DNA of 64,000 bases from contig NZ_SNXU01000001.1 in NCBI RefSeq assembly GCF_004362515.1, positions 3,782,001 through 3,846,000 on the forward strand. Reading direction: 5' to 3'. This document shows, piece after piece, positions 52,686-61,186 of this stretch. How positions within the stretch are numbered: the stretch's first letter is position 1; every line of letters begins with the position of its first letter. Under the pieces are notes generated by a model that saw only the letters and a list, made by a program, of their open reading frames with translations, was not told where the DNA came from and made no database searches. A program made the translations under genes and the position numbers. Source of the DNA: Actinokineospora alba (GTDB lineage: Bacteria > Actinomycetota > Actinomycetes > Mycobacteriales > Pseudonocardiaceae).

Positions 52686-53534
52686 GTGCCGTTCGCCGTT
52701 GTCACCGACTCGACCGCCTACCTCCCTGAGGGTTTCGCGGACCGGCACGCGGTCCATGTCGTGCCGCTGTTCGTGCACATCGACGACAGCGAGGGCCGCG
52801 ACGGCATCGACATCGGGCCCGCCGAACTAGCCGCCGCGCTCAAGGACCACCGCGTGGTCACCACGTCCAGGCCGAGCCCCGCCGAGTTCGCCGCCGAATA
52901 CCGCAGGCTGCTCGACGAGGGGGCGGACGGCGTGCTGTCGGTGCACCTGTCCAGCGAACTCTCGGGGACCTGGGAATCCGCGCGCCTCGCCGCCGAGGAG
53001 GTCGGCTCGGATCGCGTCCGCGTCGTCGACTCCCGCACCACGGCGATGGGCCTGGGCTTCGCCGCCCTCCGTGCCGCCGCCGTCGCCGCGGACGGCGGTG
53101 ACGGAGCCGCGGTCGAGGCCGCCGCCGTGGAAGCCGCCGCGCACACGAAGAGCTTCATGTTCGTCGAAACCCTCGACTACCTCCGCCGAGGCGGCCGGAT
53201 CGGGGCCGCGGCGGCCTTTCTTGGGACCGCGCTGTCGGTCAAACCGATCCTGCACGTCCACGACGGCCAGATCGTCCCGCTGGAGAAGGTGCGGACGACC
53301 AGCCGGGCCCTCGCCCGGCTGGTGGACCTCGCCGCGGAAGCCGCCGGGGACCAGCCGGTGCAACTCGCCGTCCACCACCTCGCCGCACCCGACCGCGCCG
53401 CCGAACTCGCGACGCGCCTCGACGAGCGAATCGGCTCGTCATCGGGGTGCGTGGTGTCCGAACTCGGCGCGGTCATCGGCGCCCACACCGGCCCCGGGGT
53501 GCTCGGTGTCGTGATCTGCCCCGGCAGGCTGTAA
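52686..53534 (+). CDS. DegV-family fatty-acid-binding protein
   Basis: This 282-residue DegV-fold protein has VVTDSTAYLP at the start (the TDSTxxL motif), TTSRPSPAEFAAEYRRLLDE, VHLSSELSGTWESARLA and the C-terminal VVSELGAVIGAHTGPGVLGV. DegV proteins bind a fatty acid and, in Firmicutes, present it to fatty acid kinase. It lies after the octanoyltransferase, as in mycobacteria (Rv2417c). The start is GTG 52686. Confidence 0.93.
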   Translation: MPFAVVTDSTAYLPEGFADRHAVHVVPLFVHIDDSEGRDGIDIGPAELAAALKDHRVVTTSRPSPAEFAAEYRRLLDEGADGVLSVHLSSELSGTWESARLAAEEVGSDRVRVVDSRTTAMGLGFAALRAAAVAADGGDGAAVEAAAVEAAAHTKSFMFVETLDYLRRGGRIGAAAAFLGTALSVKPILHVHDGQIVPLEKVRTTSRALARLVDLAAEAAGDQPVQLAVHHLAAPDRAAELATRLDERIGSSSGCVVSELGAVIGAHTGPGVLGVVICPGRL

Positions 53535-53665
53535 CCGCCCAACATCGCACACGAGCCCGACAATCCGGCCCGCCGCCGACGGTTCATCCACACCCTCCGG
53601 CGGGCTGTCCACAGCTCGACCGCGGGGTCTGCCGAAGCCGAGTCGGCGTCCCTAGCGTCGAATCC

Positions 53666-54523
53666 ATGTTCGACACCAAGCACTCCCGGCCATCCCGCAC
53701 CGACCACATCGACGACGTCCTGCACCGCCTGACCGCGGCCGCCGACCGCCCATGGGACGCACCCGACGCCGGCTATCGCGTTGTCTCCGACGATCCGGAA
53801 CCCGCCGAGAGCCCCACACCCCGACATCGCCGCGCGGCCCCGGTGTGGTGGCGCGCGGGCAGACTCGGCCGTCTGATCACCCGTTGGACCAGCGCGGAGG
53901 GCACGCCTTGGTGGCGCCGACCCGCCATCCGCGACTTCAGCCCGGACGACCGGCCACGCAGGCGTTTCCCGATCGCCATGGTGATCGCCGCCGTGCTCGT
54001 CGGCGGGGTGATCAGCGCCTTCGTCGCGTTCTCGGGCAGCCCGACGGTCGAGCTGCCACCGGAGCTCCCGGTGGCCGCGGCGGTCGACCGGGTGAGCAGC
54101 CCGGCGAAACCGGGGGTCGTGGTCGACGTGGTCGGCAAAGTCGCTGCGCCCGGCCTGCGGACCCTGCCGGAGGGATCGCGGGTCGCCGACGCCATCCAGG
54201 CCAGTGGCGGAACGCTGCCCGCGACTGACGTGACCGGGCTCAACCTGGCCCGCCGCCTGGTCGACGGCGAACAGCTCCACGTCGGAGTCCCGGTTCCGCC
54301 CGCCGCCGCGGCCCAGCTCGCGCAGCCCGGGCCGATCGACCTGAACACGGCCTCACCCATCCAACTCGACACGCTCCCCGGGGTCGGGTCGGTCACCGCT
54401 CTGCGGATCGTCGAATGGCGGACGAAACATGGTCGGTTCAGCAAGGTCGACCAGCTTCGCGAGGTGGACGGAATCGGTCCCGCCAAATACGAATCCCTGC
54501 GCGAACTCGTCACCGTCAGGTAG
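53666..54523 (+). CDS. comEA: ComEA-type DNA-binding competence protein
   Basis: This 285-residue membrane-anchored protein has a long basic cytosolic N-terminus, one membrane helix (FPIAMVIAAVLVGGVISAFV) and a SLBB-like domain (VVVDVVGKVAAPGLRTLPEG). A C-terminal double helix-hairpin-helix DNA-binding domain follows (PIDLNTASPIQLDTLPGVGS, FSKVDQLREVDGIGPAKYES). It is the DNA receptor of the ComEA-ComEC uptake apparatus; comEC follows after 14 bp. Confidence 0.94.
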   Translation: MFDTKHSRPSRTDHIDDVLHRLTAAADRPWDAPDAGYRVVSDDPEPAESPTPRHRRAAPVWWRAGRLGRLITRWTSAEGTPWWRRPAIRDFSPDDRPRRRFPIAMVIAAVLVGGVISAFVAFSGSPTVELPPELPVAAAVDRVSSPAKPGVVVDVVGKVAAPGLRTLPEGSRVADAIQASGGTLPATDVTGLNLARRLVDGEQLHVGVPVPPAAAAQLAQPGPIDLNTASPIQLDTLPGVGSVTALRIVEWRTKHGRFSKVDQLREVDGIGPAKYESLRELVTVR

Positions 54524-54537
54524 CGGGGGCCGATCCG

Positions 54538-57207
54538 ATGCCGCCGTCGCCCGTCCGTCCACACGCGACACACGACTGGAGGCTGATCCTCGCGGCGGTC
54601 GCATTGTGGCTCAGTGCCGCTCTGGGCTTGTTGGTCCATTGGGTGTGCACGGTCGTCGTCGGCGGCGTGATGCTCTTGGCGGCCATCGCGATCCTGGCGG
54701 TGGTCCCGAGAACGAAGCGTCAGGTCTCGCCGGGCGGGTGGCCGGTCCGGCAGGCGGCGTGGCCCCTGTTGCTCTGCGGGGTGCTCGCTTTGTGGCCGGT
54801 GACGGGACAGATCCGGGACGCGGCAACTGATCCCTTGCACGAACTGGCCGCCCGAGGTCAGGCGGTGGTGCTCCACGTCGAGGTGCGGGAGCGGCCGAAA
54901 CCGGTGCGGACGGCGGGATTCGGCGGGATGCAACCGGGAATCGGGTCCGTGGTCATCCCCGCGACAGTCGTCGGCGCCGAGGGCGTCGACAGCCACGCGC
55001 AGGTGCTCGTCCTGGCCCCGGTCGAACCGTGGTCACACCTGCTGCCCGGCCAGACCCTCACCGCGCGGGGGACACTTGCCCCTGCTGCGTCTGGTCAGCT
55101 GACGGTGGCTGTCCTGCGGGTGCGTGGACCGCCGACATCGGTGGGCGCGGCGCCCGGTTGGCAGCAGACCGCCGACTCGCTGCGGGCCGGGCTGCGGCGG
55201 GCGGCAGGCGTGCTCGACGCGGAGGCCGCCGGCTTGCTGCCCGCGCTCATCGTCGGCGACACCGACGGCCTCTCGCCGACCGTGGTCGACGAGTTCCGGG
55301 TGGCCGGTCTGGCCCACCTTCTTGCTGTAAGCGGGGCGAACCTGGCGATCGTGTGCCTCACGATCCTGTTCCTTCTACGGGCGGTGCGGGCAGGCCCGTA
55401 CGGCTCGGCGGCCGGAGCGCTGCTCGGGCTCGTCGGGTTCGTGATCCTGGCCGGACCGGAACCGAGCGTCCTGCGCGCCGGTGTCATGGGCGCGGTCGGC
55501 CTGTTGGCCCTCGCGCTGGGCCGTGACCGGTCAGCGCTGCCCGCGCTCGGGACGGCCGTGATCGTGCTGGTCGCGGTCGACCCGGGGATGGCCACCGCGT
55601 TCGGGTTCGTGCTATCGGTGCTGGCCACGGGCGCCCTGGTCCTGCTGGCGCCACGGTGGGCGGACGCCCTGGCCCGGAGACGGGTGCCGCGGGGGCTGGC
55701 TGAAGCCCTCGCCGTGCCGGCGGCGGCGCATGTGGTGACGGCACCGGTGGTGGCGGGGATGAGTGGCCAGCTCAGCCTGATCGCGGTCGCGGCGAACCTC
55801 GTGGTCGCGCCGGTCATCGCCCCGGCGACCGTGCTCGGTGTGCTCGCGGCCGTGGTGATGCGGGTGTGGCCGTGGGCGGCGCACTGGTGTGTCCGGCTGG
55901 CGGGCCCGGAACTGGACTGGGTGATCACGGTCGCCAGGCACGCCGCGGACTTCCCCGGTGCGGCGGTGGCGTGGCCGGACGGCTGGTGGGGTGGCGCGCT
56001 GCTGGTGGTCGTCGTGATCGCTATTGCTGTGGCGTGGCGTTCTCGACGGGGCCGGTCGGTGCTGGCCTTGGCGCTGGTGGCGGTGCTGGTCGTGGTGGTC
56101 CCGGTCCGCGTCCTCACGCCCGGCTGGCCACCTGCTGACTGGGCGGCCGTCGCCTGCGACGTGGGTCAGGGAGACGCCATCGCGCTGGCGGCGGGGGAGG
56201 CCGACCGCGCGGTCGTGGTCGACACCGGACCGGAAGCGGGGCCGGTCGACGACTGCCTCGACCGGCTCGGGGTCACCCGGGTGCCACTGGTGATCCTGAG
56301 CCACCTCCACGCCGACCACGTCGGCGGCCTGGCGGGTGTCCTCTCGGGACGGTCGGTCGGCGCCATCGCCGTCGGCTCGGGCCGAACCCCGGACTGGGCG
56401 TGGCGACAAGTGCGCCGCGAAGCCGAGCAGGCGGGGGTGCCGCTGGTCGACCTGGCGGGCGGTCAGCGGCTGAGCTGGCCCTCGCTGACTATCGAAGTGT
56501 TGTCCCACAACAGAAAGGAGAGAGCTGACGACGAGACGACCGGAACCGCGATCAACAACCGCTCACTGGTGTTCCGCGCGTCCACTGCCGCCGGACGGGT
56601 CCTGCTGACCGGCGACGTCGAACTAGCCGCGCAAGCCGACCTGATTTCGTCCCAAGTGGACATCTCGGCTGACGTTGTGAAGGTGCCTCACCATGGTTCC
56701 CGCACAACGTCGCCGGAATTCCTTGCGGCGGTGGGGGCTCGGGTCGCGTTGGTGAGCGTGGGGGCGCGGAACCGGTATGGGCATCCGAGTCCGCGGACTA
56801 TGGAGGTGTTGCGGGATCTGGGGACTCTTGTGGCGCGTACCGATCGGGAGGGTGATAGCGCGGTTGTGCCGGGGCCGGGGATTCGGCGGCGGGGTGCTCG
56901 TGGGCCGCCTGGATCTCGTTGCTGGGCGCCGGTTTGGGGTGGTTCGCAGGCTGGCTTCGCGGGGTGCCTGTTTGGGCGGCTGGCTGGCTGGCCGGCCGGC
57001 GCGGGGTGCCTGTTTGGGTGGTTCGCCTTGATTCGGGGACCCCGCCAAATGGGCCTGGCGCGGGCTCAAAAGGTGGGCACAGTACAGCCCACCCGCGCCG
57101 AAAGTTTAGGCCCATTTGCCCCGAATCAAGGCGAACCACCCAAACAGGCCGTTCTGTTCTGCCCCTTGCGTTCTGTGGATGGTGGGATCAATCGGCAGGC
57201 TTGGTGA
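54538..57207 (+). CDS. comEC: ComEC/Rec2 DNA-uptake channel with atypical C-terminal extension
   Basis: This 889-residue protein has N-terminal membrane helices, an OB-like domain, and the Competence domain (LLPALIVGDTDGLSPTVVDE, GLAHLLAVSGANLAIVCLTI). A C-terminal metallo-beta-lactamase domain carries VACDVGQGDAIAL, LSHLHADHVGGLAGV and VPHHGSRTT. The normal domain ends near base 56890. The last ~105 codons read through low-complexity Gly/Trp/Ala repeats and a large palindrome at 57008-57149, so the original stop was probably lost. ATG 54538 is chosen as the first start after the comEA stop. Confidence 0.92.
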   Translation: MPPSPVRPHATHDWRLILAAVALWLSAALGLLVHWVCTVVVGGVMLLAAIAILAVVPRTKRQVSPGGWPVRQAAWPLLLCGVLALWPVTGQIRDAATDPLHELAARGQAVVLHVEVRERPKPVRTAGFGGMQPGIGSVVIPATVVGAEGVDSHAQVLVLAPVEPWSHLLPGQTLTARGTLAPAASGQLTVAVLRVRGPPTSVGAAPGWQQTADSLRAGLRRAAGVLDAEAAGLLPALIVGDTDGLSPTVVDEFRVAGLAHLLAVSGANLAIVCLTILFLLRAVRAGPYGSAAGALLGLVGFVILAGPEPSVLRAGVMGAVGLLALALGRDRSALPALGTAVIVLVAVDPGMATAFGFVLSVLATGALVLLAPRWADALARRRVPRGLAEALAVPAAAHVVTAPVVAGMSGQLSLIAVAANLVVAPVIAPATVLGVLAAVVMRVWPWAAHWCVRLAGPELDWVITVARHAADFPGAAVAWPDGWWGGALLVVVVIAIAVAWRSRRGRSVLALALVAVLVVVVPVRVLTPGWPPADWAAVACDVGQGDAIALAAGEADRAVVVDTGPEAGPVDDCLDRLGVTRVPLVILSHLHADHVGGLAGVLSGRSVGAIAVGSGRTPDWAWRQVRREAEQAGVPLVDLAGGQRLSWPSLTIEVLSHNRKERADDETTGTAINNRSLVFRASTAAGRVLLTGDVELAAQADLISSQVDISADVVKVPHHGSRTTSPEFLAAVGARVALVSVGARNRYGHPSPRTMEVLRDLGTLVARTDREGDSAVVPGPGIRRRGARGPPGSRCWAPVWGGSQAGFAGCLFGRLAGWPAGAGCLFGWFALIRGPRQMGLARAQKVGTVQPTRAESLGPFAPNQGEPPKQAVLFCPLRSVDGGINRQAW
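57008..57149. repeat. Nested palindromic repeat at the 3' end of comEC
   Basis: Perfect 31-bp arms (57008-57038 and 57119-57149, beginning GCCTGTTTGGGTGG and ending CCACCCAAACAGGC) enclose an 80-bp loop. The loop holds a second inverted pair (AAATGGGCCT 57047-57056, AGGCCCATTT 57108-57117) and a third (GGTGGGC/GCCCACC). Just upstream, the 12-mer GCGGGGTGCCTG occurs at 56959-56970 and 57001-57012. The structure could fold into a large cruciform. No transposase is present. Confidence 0.85.
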
Positions 57208-57243
57208 GGGAGCGGTGATCGCGGTCAATGGGGCCTGGGGCCG

Positions 57244-57279
57244 TGCTCTGGGGATCGAGCGTGCTCGATCCCCAGAGCA
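57244..57279. terminator. Bidirectional hairpin between comEC and thrC
   Basis: A perfect 17-bp stem (TGCTCTGGGGATCGAGC with GCTCGATCCCCAGAGCA) with a 2-nt loop (or a 4-nt loop if the innermost pair opens). It lies 7 bp beyond the thrC stop, between convergent genes. Confidence 0.8.
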
Positions 57280-57285
57280 TCGGAA

Positions 57286-58551
57286 TCACCTACGAGACAG
57301 GGCCTCGCGCACGGCGGCGGCTGAGGGTGGGACGGTGGCGAGGGGGCCGATCTTGTCCTGGACGGCGTCCAGGGTCTTGAGGCCGTCGCCGGTGATGAGG
57401 AGGACTGTTTCCGCGTCGGGGTCGAGTTTGCCGTTCTCGACGAGCTTCTTCGCGGTCGCGACGGTCACGCCGCCGGCGGTCTCGGCGAAGATGCCCTCGG
57501 TGCGGGCCAGCAGGCGGATGCCCTCGACGACCTCTTCATCGGTCACGTCCTCCACGGCGCCGTTCGTGCGGCGGACGGAGTCGAGGACGTAGGGGCCGTC
57601 GGCGGGGGCGCCGATGGCCAGGGAGCGGGCGATGGTGTCCGGCTTGACCGGGCGGATCACGTCGCTGCCCGCCTTGTAGGCCGTCGACACCGGGGAGCAG
57701 CCGGTGGCCTGGGCGCCGAAGATGCGGTACGGGGTGGCCTCGACCAGGCCGAGGTCGCCGAACTCGCGGAAGGCCTTGTCGACCTTGGTGAGCTGCGAGC
57801 CGGAGGCGACCGGGATCACGACCTGCCCGGGGAGGCGCCAGCCGAGCTGCTCGGCGACCTCGTAGCCGAGGGTCTTGGACCCCTCGGCGTAGTACGGGCG
57901 GACGTTGACGTTGACGAACGCCCAGTCCTCGTGTTCGGCGGCCAGTTCGGTGGCGAGCCGGTTGACGTCGTCGTAGTTGCCGTCGACGGCGATCAGGGCG
58001 CCGTCGTACACGGCGGTGGTGAGGATCTTGGCGCGCTCGAGAGAGGAGGGGATCAGCACGACCGAGTCCCAGCCCGCGCGGGCCGCGGCGGCGGCGACGG
58101 CGTTGGCCAGGTTGCCGGTCGACGGGCACGCGAGCACGGAGAAGCCGAGCTGGCGGGCGGCGGCGAGGGCGACGGCGACCACGCGGTCCTTGAAGGAGTG
58201 CGTGGGGTTGCCGGTGTCGTCCTTGACCCAGAGGTTCTTGATGCCGAGCGCGGCGCCGAGGCGGTCGGCCTTGACCAGGCGGGTCATGCCGGGCTCGGTG
58301 TTGGGGTGGGTGTCGACATCGGCGGGCACGGGAAGGAGCCCGCGGTAGCGCCAGATGGACTGAGGGCCCGCTTCGATGTCCGCACGAGTGATCTTGCCGA
58401 ACTCGTAGGACACCTCAAGCGGGCCGAAACACTCGGCACAGGCGAATTCCGCGGCGAGCGGGATCTGGTGGCCGCACTCACGACACGACAGAGCGCGCGC
58501 GGAACCGAGGTCGAGGGTGGTGGGACGCTGGGCGTCGACTGCCGATGTCAT
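57286..58551 (-). CDS. thrC: Threonine synthase
   Basis: This 421-residue PLP enzyme converts O-phosphohomoserine to threonine. A zinc-ribbon-like N-terminus (CRECGHQIPLAAEFACAECF) precedes the PLP lysine in NPTHSFKDRVVAVAL, the Gly loop CPSTGNLANAVAAAA, and VIPVASGSQLTKVDKAFREF. ATG 58551 follows a SAM-I riboswitch leader, so expression should fall when SAM is plentiful. It lies between comEC and holA, both on the other strand. Confidence 0.95.
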   Translation of the reverse strand: MTSAVDAQRPTTLDLGSARALSCRECGHQIPLAAEFACAECFGPLEVSYEFGKITRADIEAGPQSIWRYRGLLPVPADVDTHPNTEPGMTRLVKADRLGAALGIKNLWVKDDTGNPTHSFKDRVVAVALAAARQLGFSVLACPSTGNLANAVAAAAARAGWDSVVLIPSSLERAKILTTAVYDGALIAVDGNYDDVNRLATELAAEHEDWAFVNVNVRPYYAEGSKTLGYEVAEQLGWRLPGQVVIPVASGSQLTKVDKAFREFGDLGLVEATPYRIFGAQATGCSPVSTAYKAGSDVIRPVKPDTIARSLAIGAPADGPYVLDSVRRTNGAVEDVTDEEVVEGIRLLARTEGIFAETAGGVTVATAKKLVENGKLDPDAETVLLITGDGLKTLDAVQDKIGPLATVPPSAAAVREALSRR

Positions 58552-58564
58552 CGCGAGGTATCTC

Positions 58565-58690
58565 CTCATCTATCCCGCAAGCGGGTCGGAATTGGCACCG
58601 TGATCGCGCACACGTCTCCCTTGTGGAAGACATGGCTCACGCCGGTTGCCGGGGCTTCTTCGGGCCGATCCCTCTGCCCCTCTGGATGAG
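58565..58690 (-). promoter_or_regulatory. SAM-I (S-box) riboswitch in the thrC leader
   Basis: On the minus strand the leader runs CTCATCCAGAGGGGCAGAGG, GATCGGCCCGAAGAAGCCCC, GGCAACCGGCGTGAGCC, then GGTGCCAATTCCGACCCGC and TTGCGGGATAGATGAG. These match the SAM-I consensus elements: P1 with CTCATC/GATGAG, AGAGG/GAGGGA, GGCCC-GAAG, GGCAACC and GTGCCAATTCC. It ends 13 nt before the thrC ATG, so it probably controls translation initiation or early termination of thrC. Confidence 0.88.
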
Positions 58691-58810
58691 CGGTATTCAG
58701 TTATGCCAACGACGCTACGGCACCGTGTCCGGCAGGTGCCACCGAGCGTCCAGTATCCGAGAGTGGTTGCGCGCCCGCGGGTGTCGTCCGTACATGGCAG
58801 GATTCCCAGC

Positions 58811-59788
58811 GTGAACTCGCCCGCGGTCACCCCGGCACCTCTGCAACTCGCGCTGGGGGAGGAGGAATTGCTGGTCGAGCGCGCGATCCGCGCCGCACTC
58901 GACTCGGCTCGGCTCGCCGACCCCTCGGCCGACCTCACCCGGGTGCGCGTGGCCGACCTCACATCCCCTGAGCTGGCCGAACTGGTCTCGCCGTCACTGT
59001 TCGCCGAAGGCCGGGTGATCGTCGTCGACGCCGCGCACGAGGCCACCCAGGACATCGCGGCGGTGATCATCTCGTACGTGAAGAACCCCGCCGAGGGCAT
59101 CGTGTTCGTCGTCGTCCACAACGGCGGCGGGCGCAAAGCGGGCAAAGACATCGTCGCCGCGATGCGCAAGGCAGGAGCAGTCGTCACCGAGTGCGCGAAG
59201 ATCACCAAGCCCGCAGAGCGGGAGGCGTTCGTCCGCAACGAGATCCGCCGGGCGGGCGGCAAGACCGACGCGGCCGCCGTCGCGGCCTTGGTGGACTCGG
59301 TGGGCTCGGACCTCCGTGAACTCGCCGCCGCCTCCGCGCAGCTGGTGGCGGACACCGCGGGCGCGGTGACGGAGGAGGCGGTCCGGCGGTACCACCGGGG
59401 CCGCGCTGACGTGACCGGCTTCGCGGTCGCCGAGAAAGCCGTGACCGGCGACGTCCCCGGCGCCCTTGAGGCGCTGCGCTGGGCGATGCACCTCGGGGTG
59501 CCGCACGTGCTGGTGGCCGACGCGCTCGCCGACGCCGTCCGAACTGTCGCGCGGGTGTCCGGGGCGGGCCGGGCCGACCCGTTCCGGTTGGCCGGCGAGC
59601 TGGGAATGCCCGCATGGAAGGTGAAGAAGGCGCTGGCCCAGAGTCGCGGGTGGAAACCCGCCGGCTTGGTCGAGGCGATGCGGGTGGTCGCCGAGGTCAA
59701 CGCCGACGTGAAGGGCGTCGCCGCCGACGCGGACTACGCCCTGGAACGCGCCGTCCTCCGACTCGCCAAGGCACACCGCCGAGAGTGA
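58811..59788 (+). CDS. holA: DNA polymerase III subunit delta
   Basis: This 325-residue clamp-loader subunit starts at GTG 58811 (VNSPAVTPAPLQLALGEEEL) with the AAA+-like N-terminal domain (GEEELLVERAIRAAL, VIVVDAAHEATQD). The C-terminal collar domain (FAVAEKAVTGDVPGALEALR, MPAWKVKKALAQSRGW) completes the delta layout. It opens the sliding clamp with delta-prime and tau/gamma. The gene order comEA-comEC-holA-rpsT is conserved in actinobacteria, with thrC inserted here. Confidence 0.94.
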   Translation: MNSPAVTPAPLQLALGEEELLVERAIRAALDSARLADPSADLTRVRVADLTSPELAELVSPSLFAEGRVIVVDAAHEATQDIAAVIISYVKNPAEGIVFVVVHNGGGRKAGKDIVAAMRKAGAVVTECAKITKPAEREAFVRNEIRRAGGKTDAAAVAALVDSVGSDLRELAAASAQLVADTAGAVTEEAVRRYHRGRADVTGFAVAEKAVTGDVPGALEALRWAMHLGVPHVLVADALADAVRTVARVSGAGRADPFRLAGELGMPAWKVKKALAQSRGWKPAGLVEAMRVVAEVNADVKGVAADADYALERAVLRLAKAHRRE

Positions 59789-59829
59789 CCTGAACGCCCC
59801 ACCCCGGCCAGGTGCCGCCCACCCCACCC

Positions 59830-59955
59830 GCGAGTCGCCCCTTCCGGCAAGCGAGTCGCCCCTTCCAGCAAGCGAGTTCGACATTCGCGCATCGCGAATG
59901 TCGAACTCGCTTGCCTGGTGGGGCGACTCGCGGGGTGCCTGGTGGGGCGACTCAC
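59830..59955. repeat. Palindromic and tandem repeat element between holA and the thioesterase gene
   Basis: Two tandem 21-bp copies of GCGAGTCGCCCCTTCC(G/A)GCAA (59830-59850, 59851-59871) lead into a perfect inverted repeat with 22-bp arms and a 3-nt loop (59868-59889 and 59893-59914, centred on CATTCGCG-CAT-CGCGAATG). On the right side, GGGGCGACTC recurs as the inverted complement of the left repeats. The 12-mer GCGGGGTGCCTG (59930-59941) is shared with the comEC tail. This fills most of the 276-bp convergent gap, which holds no gene, and would work as a two-way terminator. Confidence 0.85.
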
Positions 59956-60064
59956 CTTGCCTGGCGGGGTGGCTGGCGGGGTGGCGCGGTTCGATCAGGA
60001 AGGCCGCGGTGCGGACGAACCATGGGTGCCGCAGGGTGCATTCGAGCAGGCGGCGGTGGCTGGG

Positions 60065-60583
60065 CTACTCCGCCGTCGGGGGCTTGGGGGTTCGGCTGGC
60101 GAGGATCTCGTCGCGGCGGGCCAACCGGTTCTTGCGCCGGATCTCGGCCTCGACACCGCGGCGTTCGTCTTCCGGGGTTTCGGGCAGCACCGGGGGAACC
60201 GCCCGGGGGTTGCCGTCGCCGTCCACCGCGACGAAGACCAGGTACGCCGTGGCCACCCTGGTGGGTGGGACGCCCGCGCGGTCCCACGGCTCCGCCAGGA
60301 CGCGCACCCCGACCTCCATGGAGGACCGGCCCGCCCAGTTGACCTGCGCGTGGGCGTGGACCAGGTCGCCGACGCGGACCGGGTGCAGGAACGTCATGCC
60401 GTCCATGGCGGCGGTGACCGCCGGGCCGCCGGAGTGGCGTTGGGCGACCGCCCCGGCGACGTCGTCGACGAGTTTCATGATGACGCCGCCATGCACCGTG
60501 CCCAGGAGGTTCGTCTCCAGCGCGGTCATGATGTGCGACAGCGACGTGCGGGCCGCGGAGGTGGGCTTCGGGTCCAGATCCAT
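60065..60583 (-). CDS. Acyl-CoA thioesterase (hotdog fold)
   Basis: This 172-residue cytosolic hotdog protein has TNLLGTVHGGVIMKLVDDVA (the GxVHGGxxMxLxD motif of BFIT/YciA acyl-CoA thioesterases) and AMDGMTFLHPVRVGDLVHAH. The C-terminal tail is charged (PEDERRGVEAEIRRKNRLAR). It cleaves acyl-CoA to free acid; chain-length preference cannot be read. It lies downstream of rpsT on the same strand but behind a hairpin, so it probably has its own promoter. Confidence 0.9.
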   Translation of the reverse strand: MDLDPKPTSAARTSLSHIMTALETNLLGTVHGGVIMKLVDDVAGAVAQRHSGGPAVTAAMDGMTFLHPVRVGDLVHAHAQVNWAGRSSMEVGVRVLAEPWDRAGVPPTRVATAYLVFVAVDGDGNPRAVPPVLPETPEDERRGVEAEIRRKNRLARRDEILASRTPKPPTAE

Positions 60584-60603
60584 GGGGCGAAGTGTGCCCC
60601 AGC

Positions 60604-60693
60604 CGCCGACAGCGCCGCCCACCAGGAAGCGAGAAGGCCAGCCCAGCCTCAAACGCCGACAGCGCCGCCCACCAGTGAGGTGGACGGCGCCGT
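60604..60693 (-). terminator. rpsT terminator with duplicated half
   Basis: On the minus strand ACGGCGCCGTCCACC pairs with GGTGGGCGGCGCTGT over 15 bp with two G-T pairs (60659-60693). It starts 14 bp after the rpsT stop. The distal half is duplicated exactly: CGCCGACAGCGCCGCCCACC plus AG occurs at 60604-60625 and 60654-60675. Confidence 0.65.
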
Positions 60694-60707
60694 CGAGAAG
60701 GCTTGGG

Positions 60708-60971
60708 TCAGCCGAGCTTGTTGACCGCCAGGGCCATCGCCGACTTCTTGTTGGCGGCCTGGTTGGCGTGGATGACGCCCTTGCCGGCGGCCTTGTCCAG
60801 CTTGCGGCTGGCGTCCTGCAGCAGCTCCTGGGCCTTGGCCTTGTCGCCGGCCTCGGTCGCCTCACGGAACTTGCGGACCGCGGTCTTGACCGAGGACTTG
60901 ACGGACTTGTTGCGCTGACGCGCCTTCTCGTTCGTCTTGATGCGCTTCATCTGGGACTTGATGTTGGCCAT
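60708..60971 (-). CDS. rpsT: 30S ribosomal protein S20
   Basis: This 87-residue, lysine-rich helical protein starts [20 protein letters not shown] and ends [20 protein letters not shown], the typical S20 pattern. It binds 16S rRNA early in assembly. AGGAG precedes the ATG. It lies next to holA across the repeat region, as in mycobacteria. Confidence 0.98.
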   Translation of the reverse strand: MANIKSQMKRIKTNEKARQRNKSVKSSVKTAVRKFREATEAGDKAKAQELLQDASRKLDKAAGKGVIHANQAANKKSAMALAVNKLG

Positions 60972-61186
60972 GCGTAACTCCTCGATTCAAAAACGCGGAT
61001 TGCGCGCCGCTGACTTCGTGTGGCCCTGCTCGCGCAGGTCTCCTCCAGGGCGGAGTGCCGCACGGCGCGTCGAGCAAGGTTAACAGGCCTGGTCCTGGGC
61101 TCACCCATCGGCTCTTCCGGTTGCGAGATGACGATCAGTCCCCCGAAATGTCACACCAACAAGTGGCATTCGAGAGGAGACGGTCA

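Noticed and set aside
59830..59914. Tandem 21-bp units as a possible CRISPR array
   Set aside because: Only two direct copies with no unique spacers between them, no cas genes, and the units lead into a perfect palindrome.
61148..61186. ATG 61148 as the mscL start
   Set aside because: The strong GAGAGGAG site lies downstream of it, directly before GTG 61187, and the extra residues are not typical of MscL.
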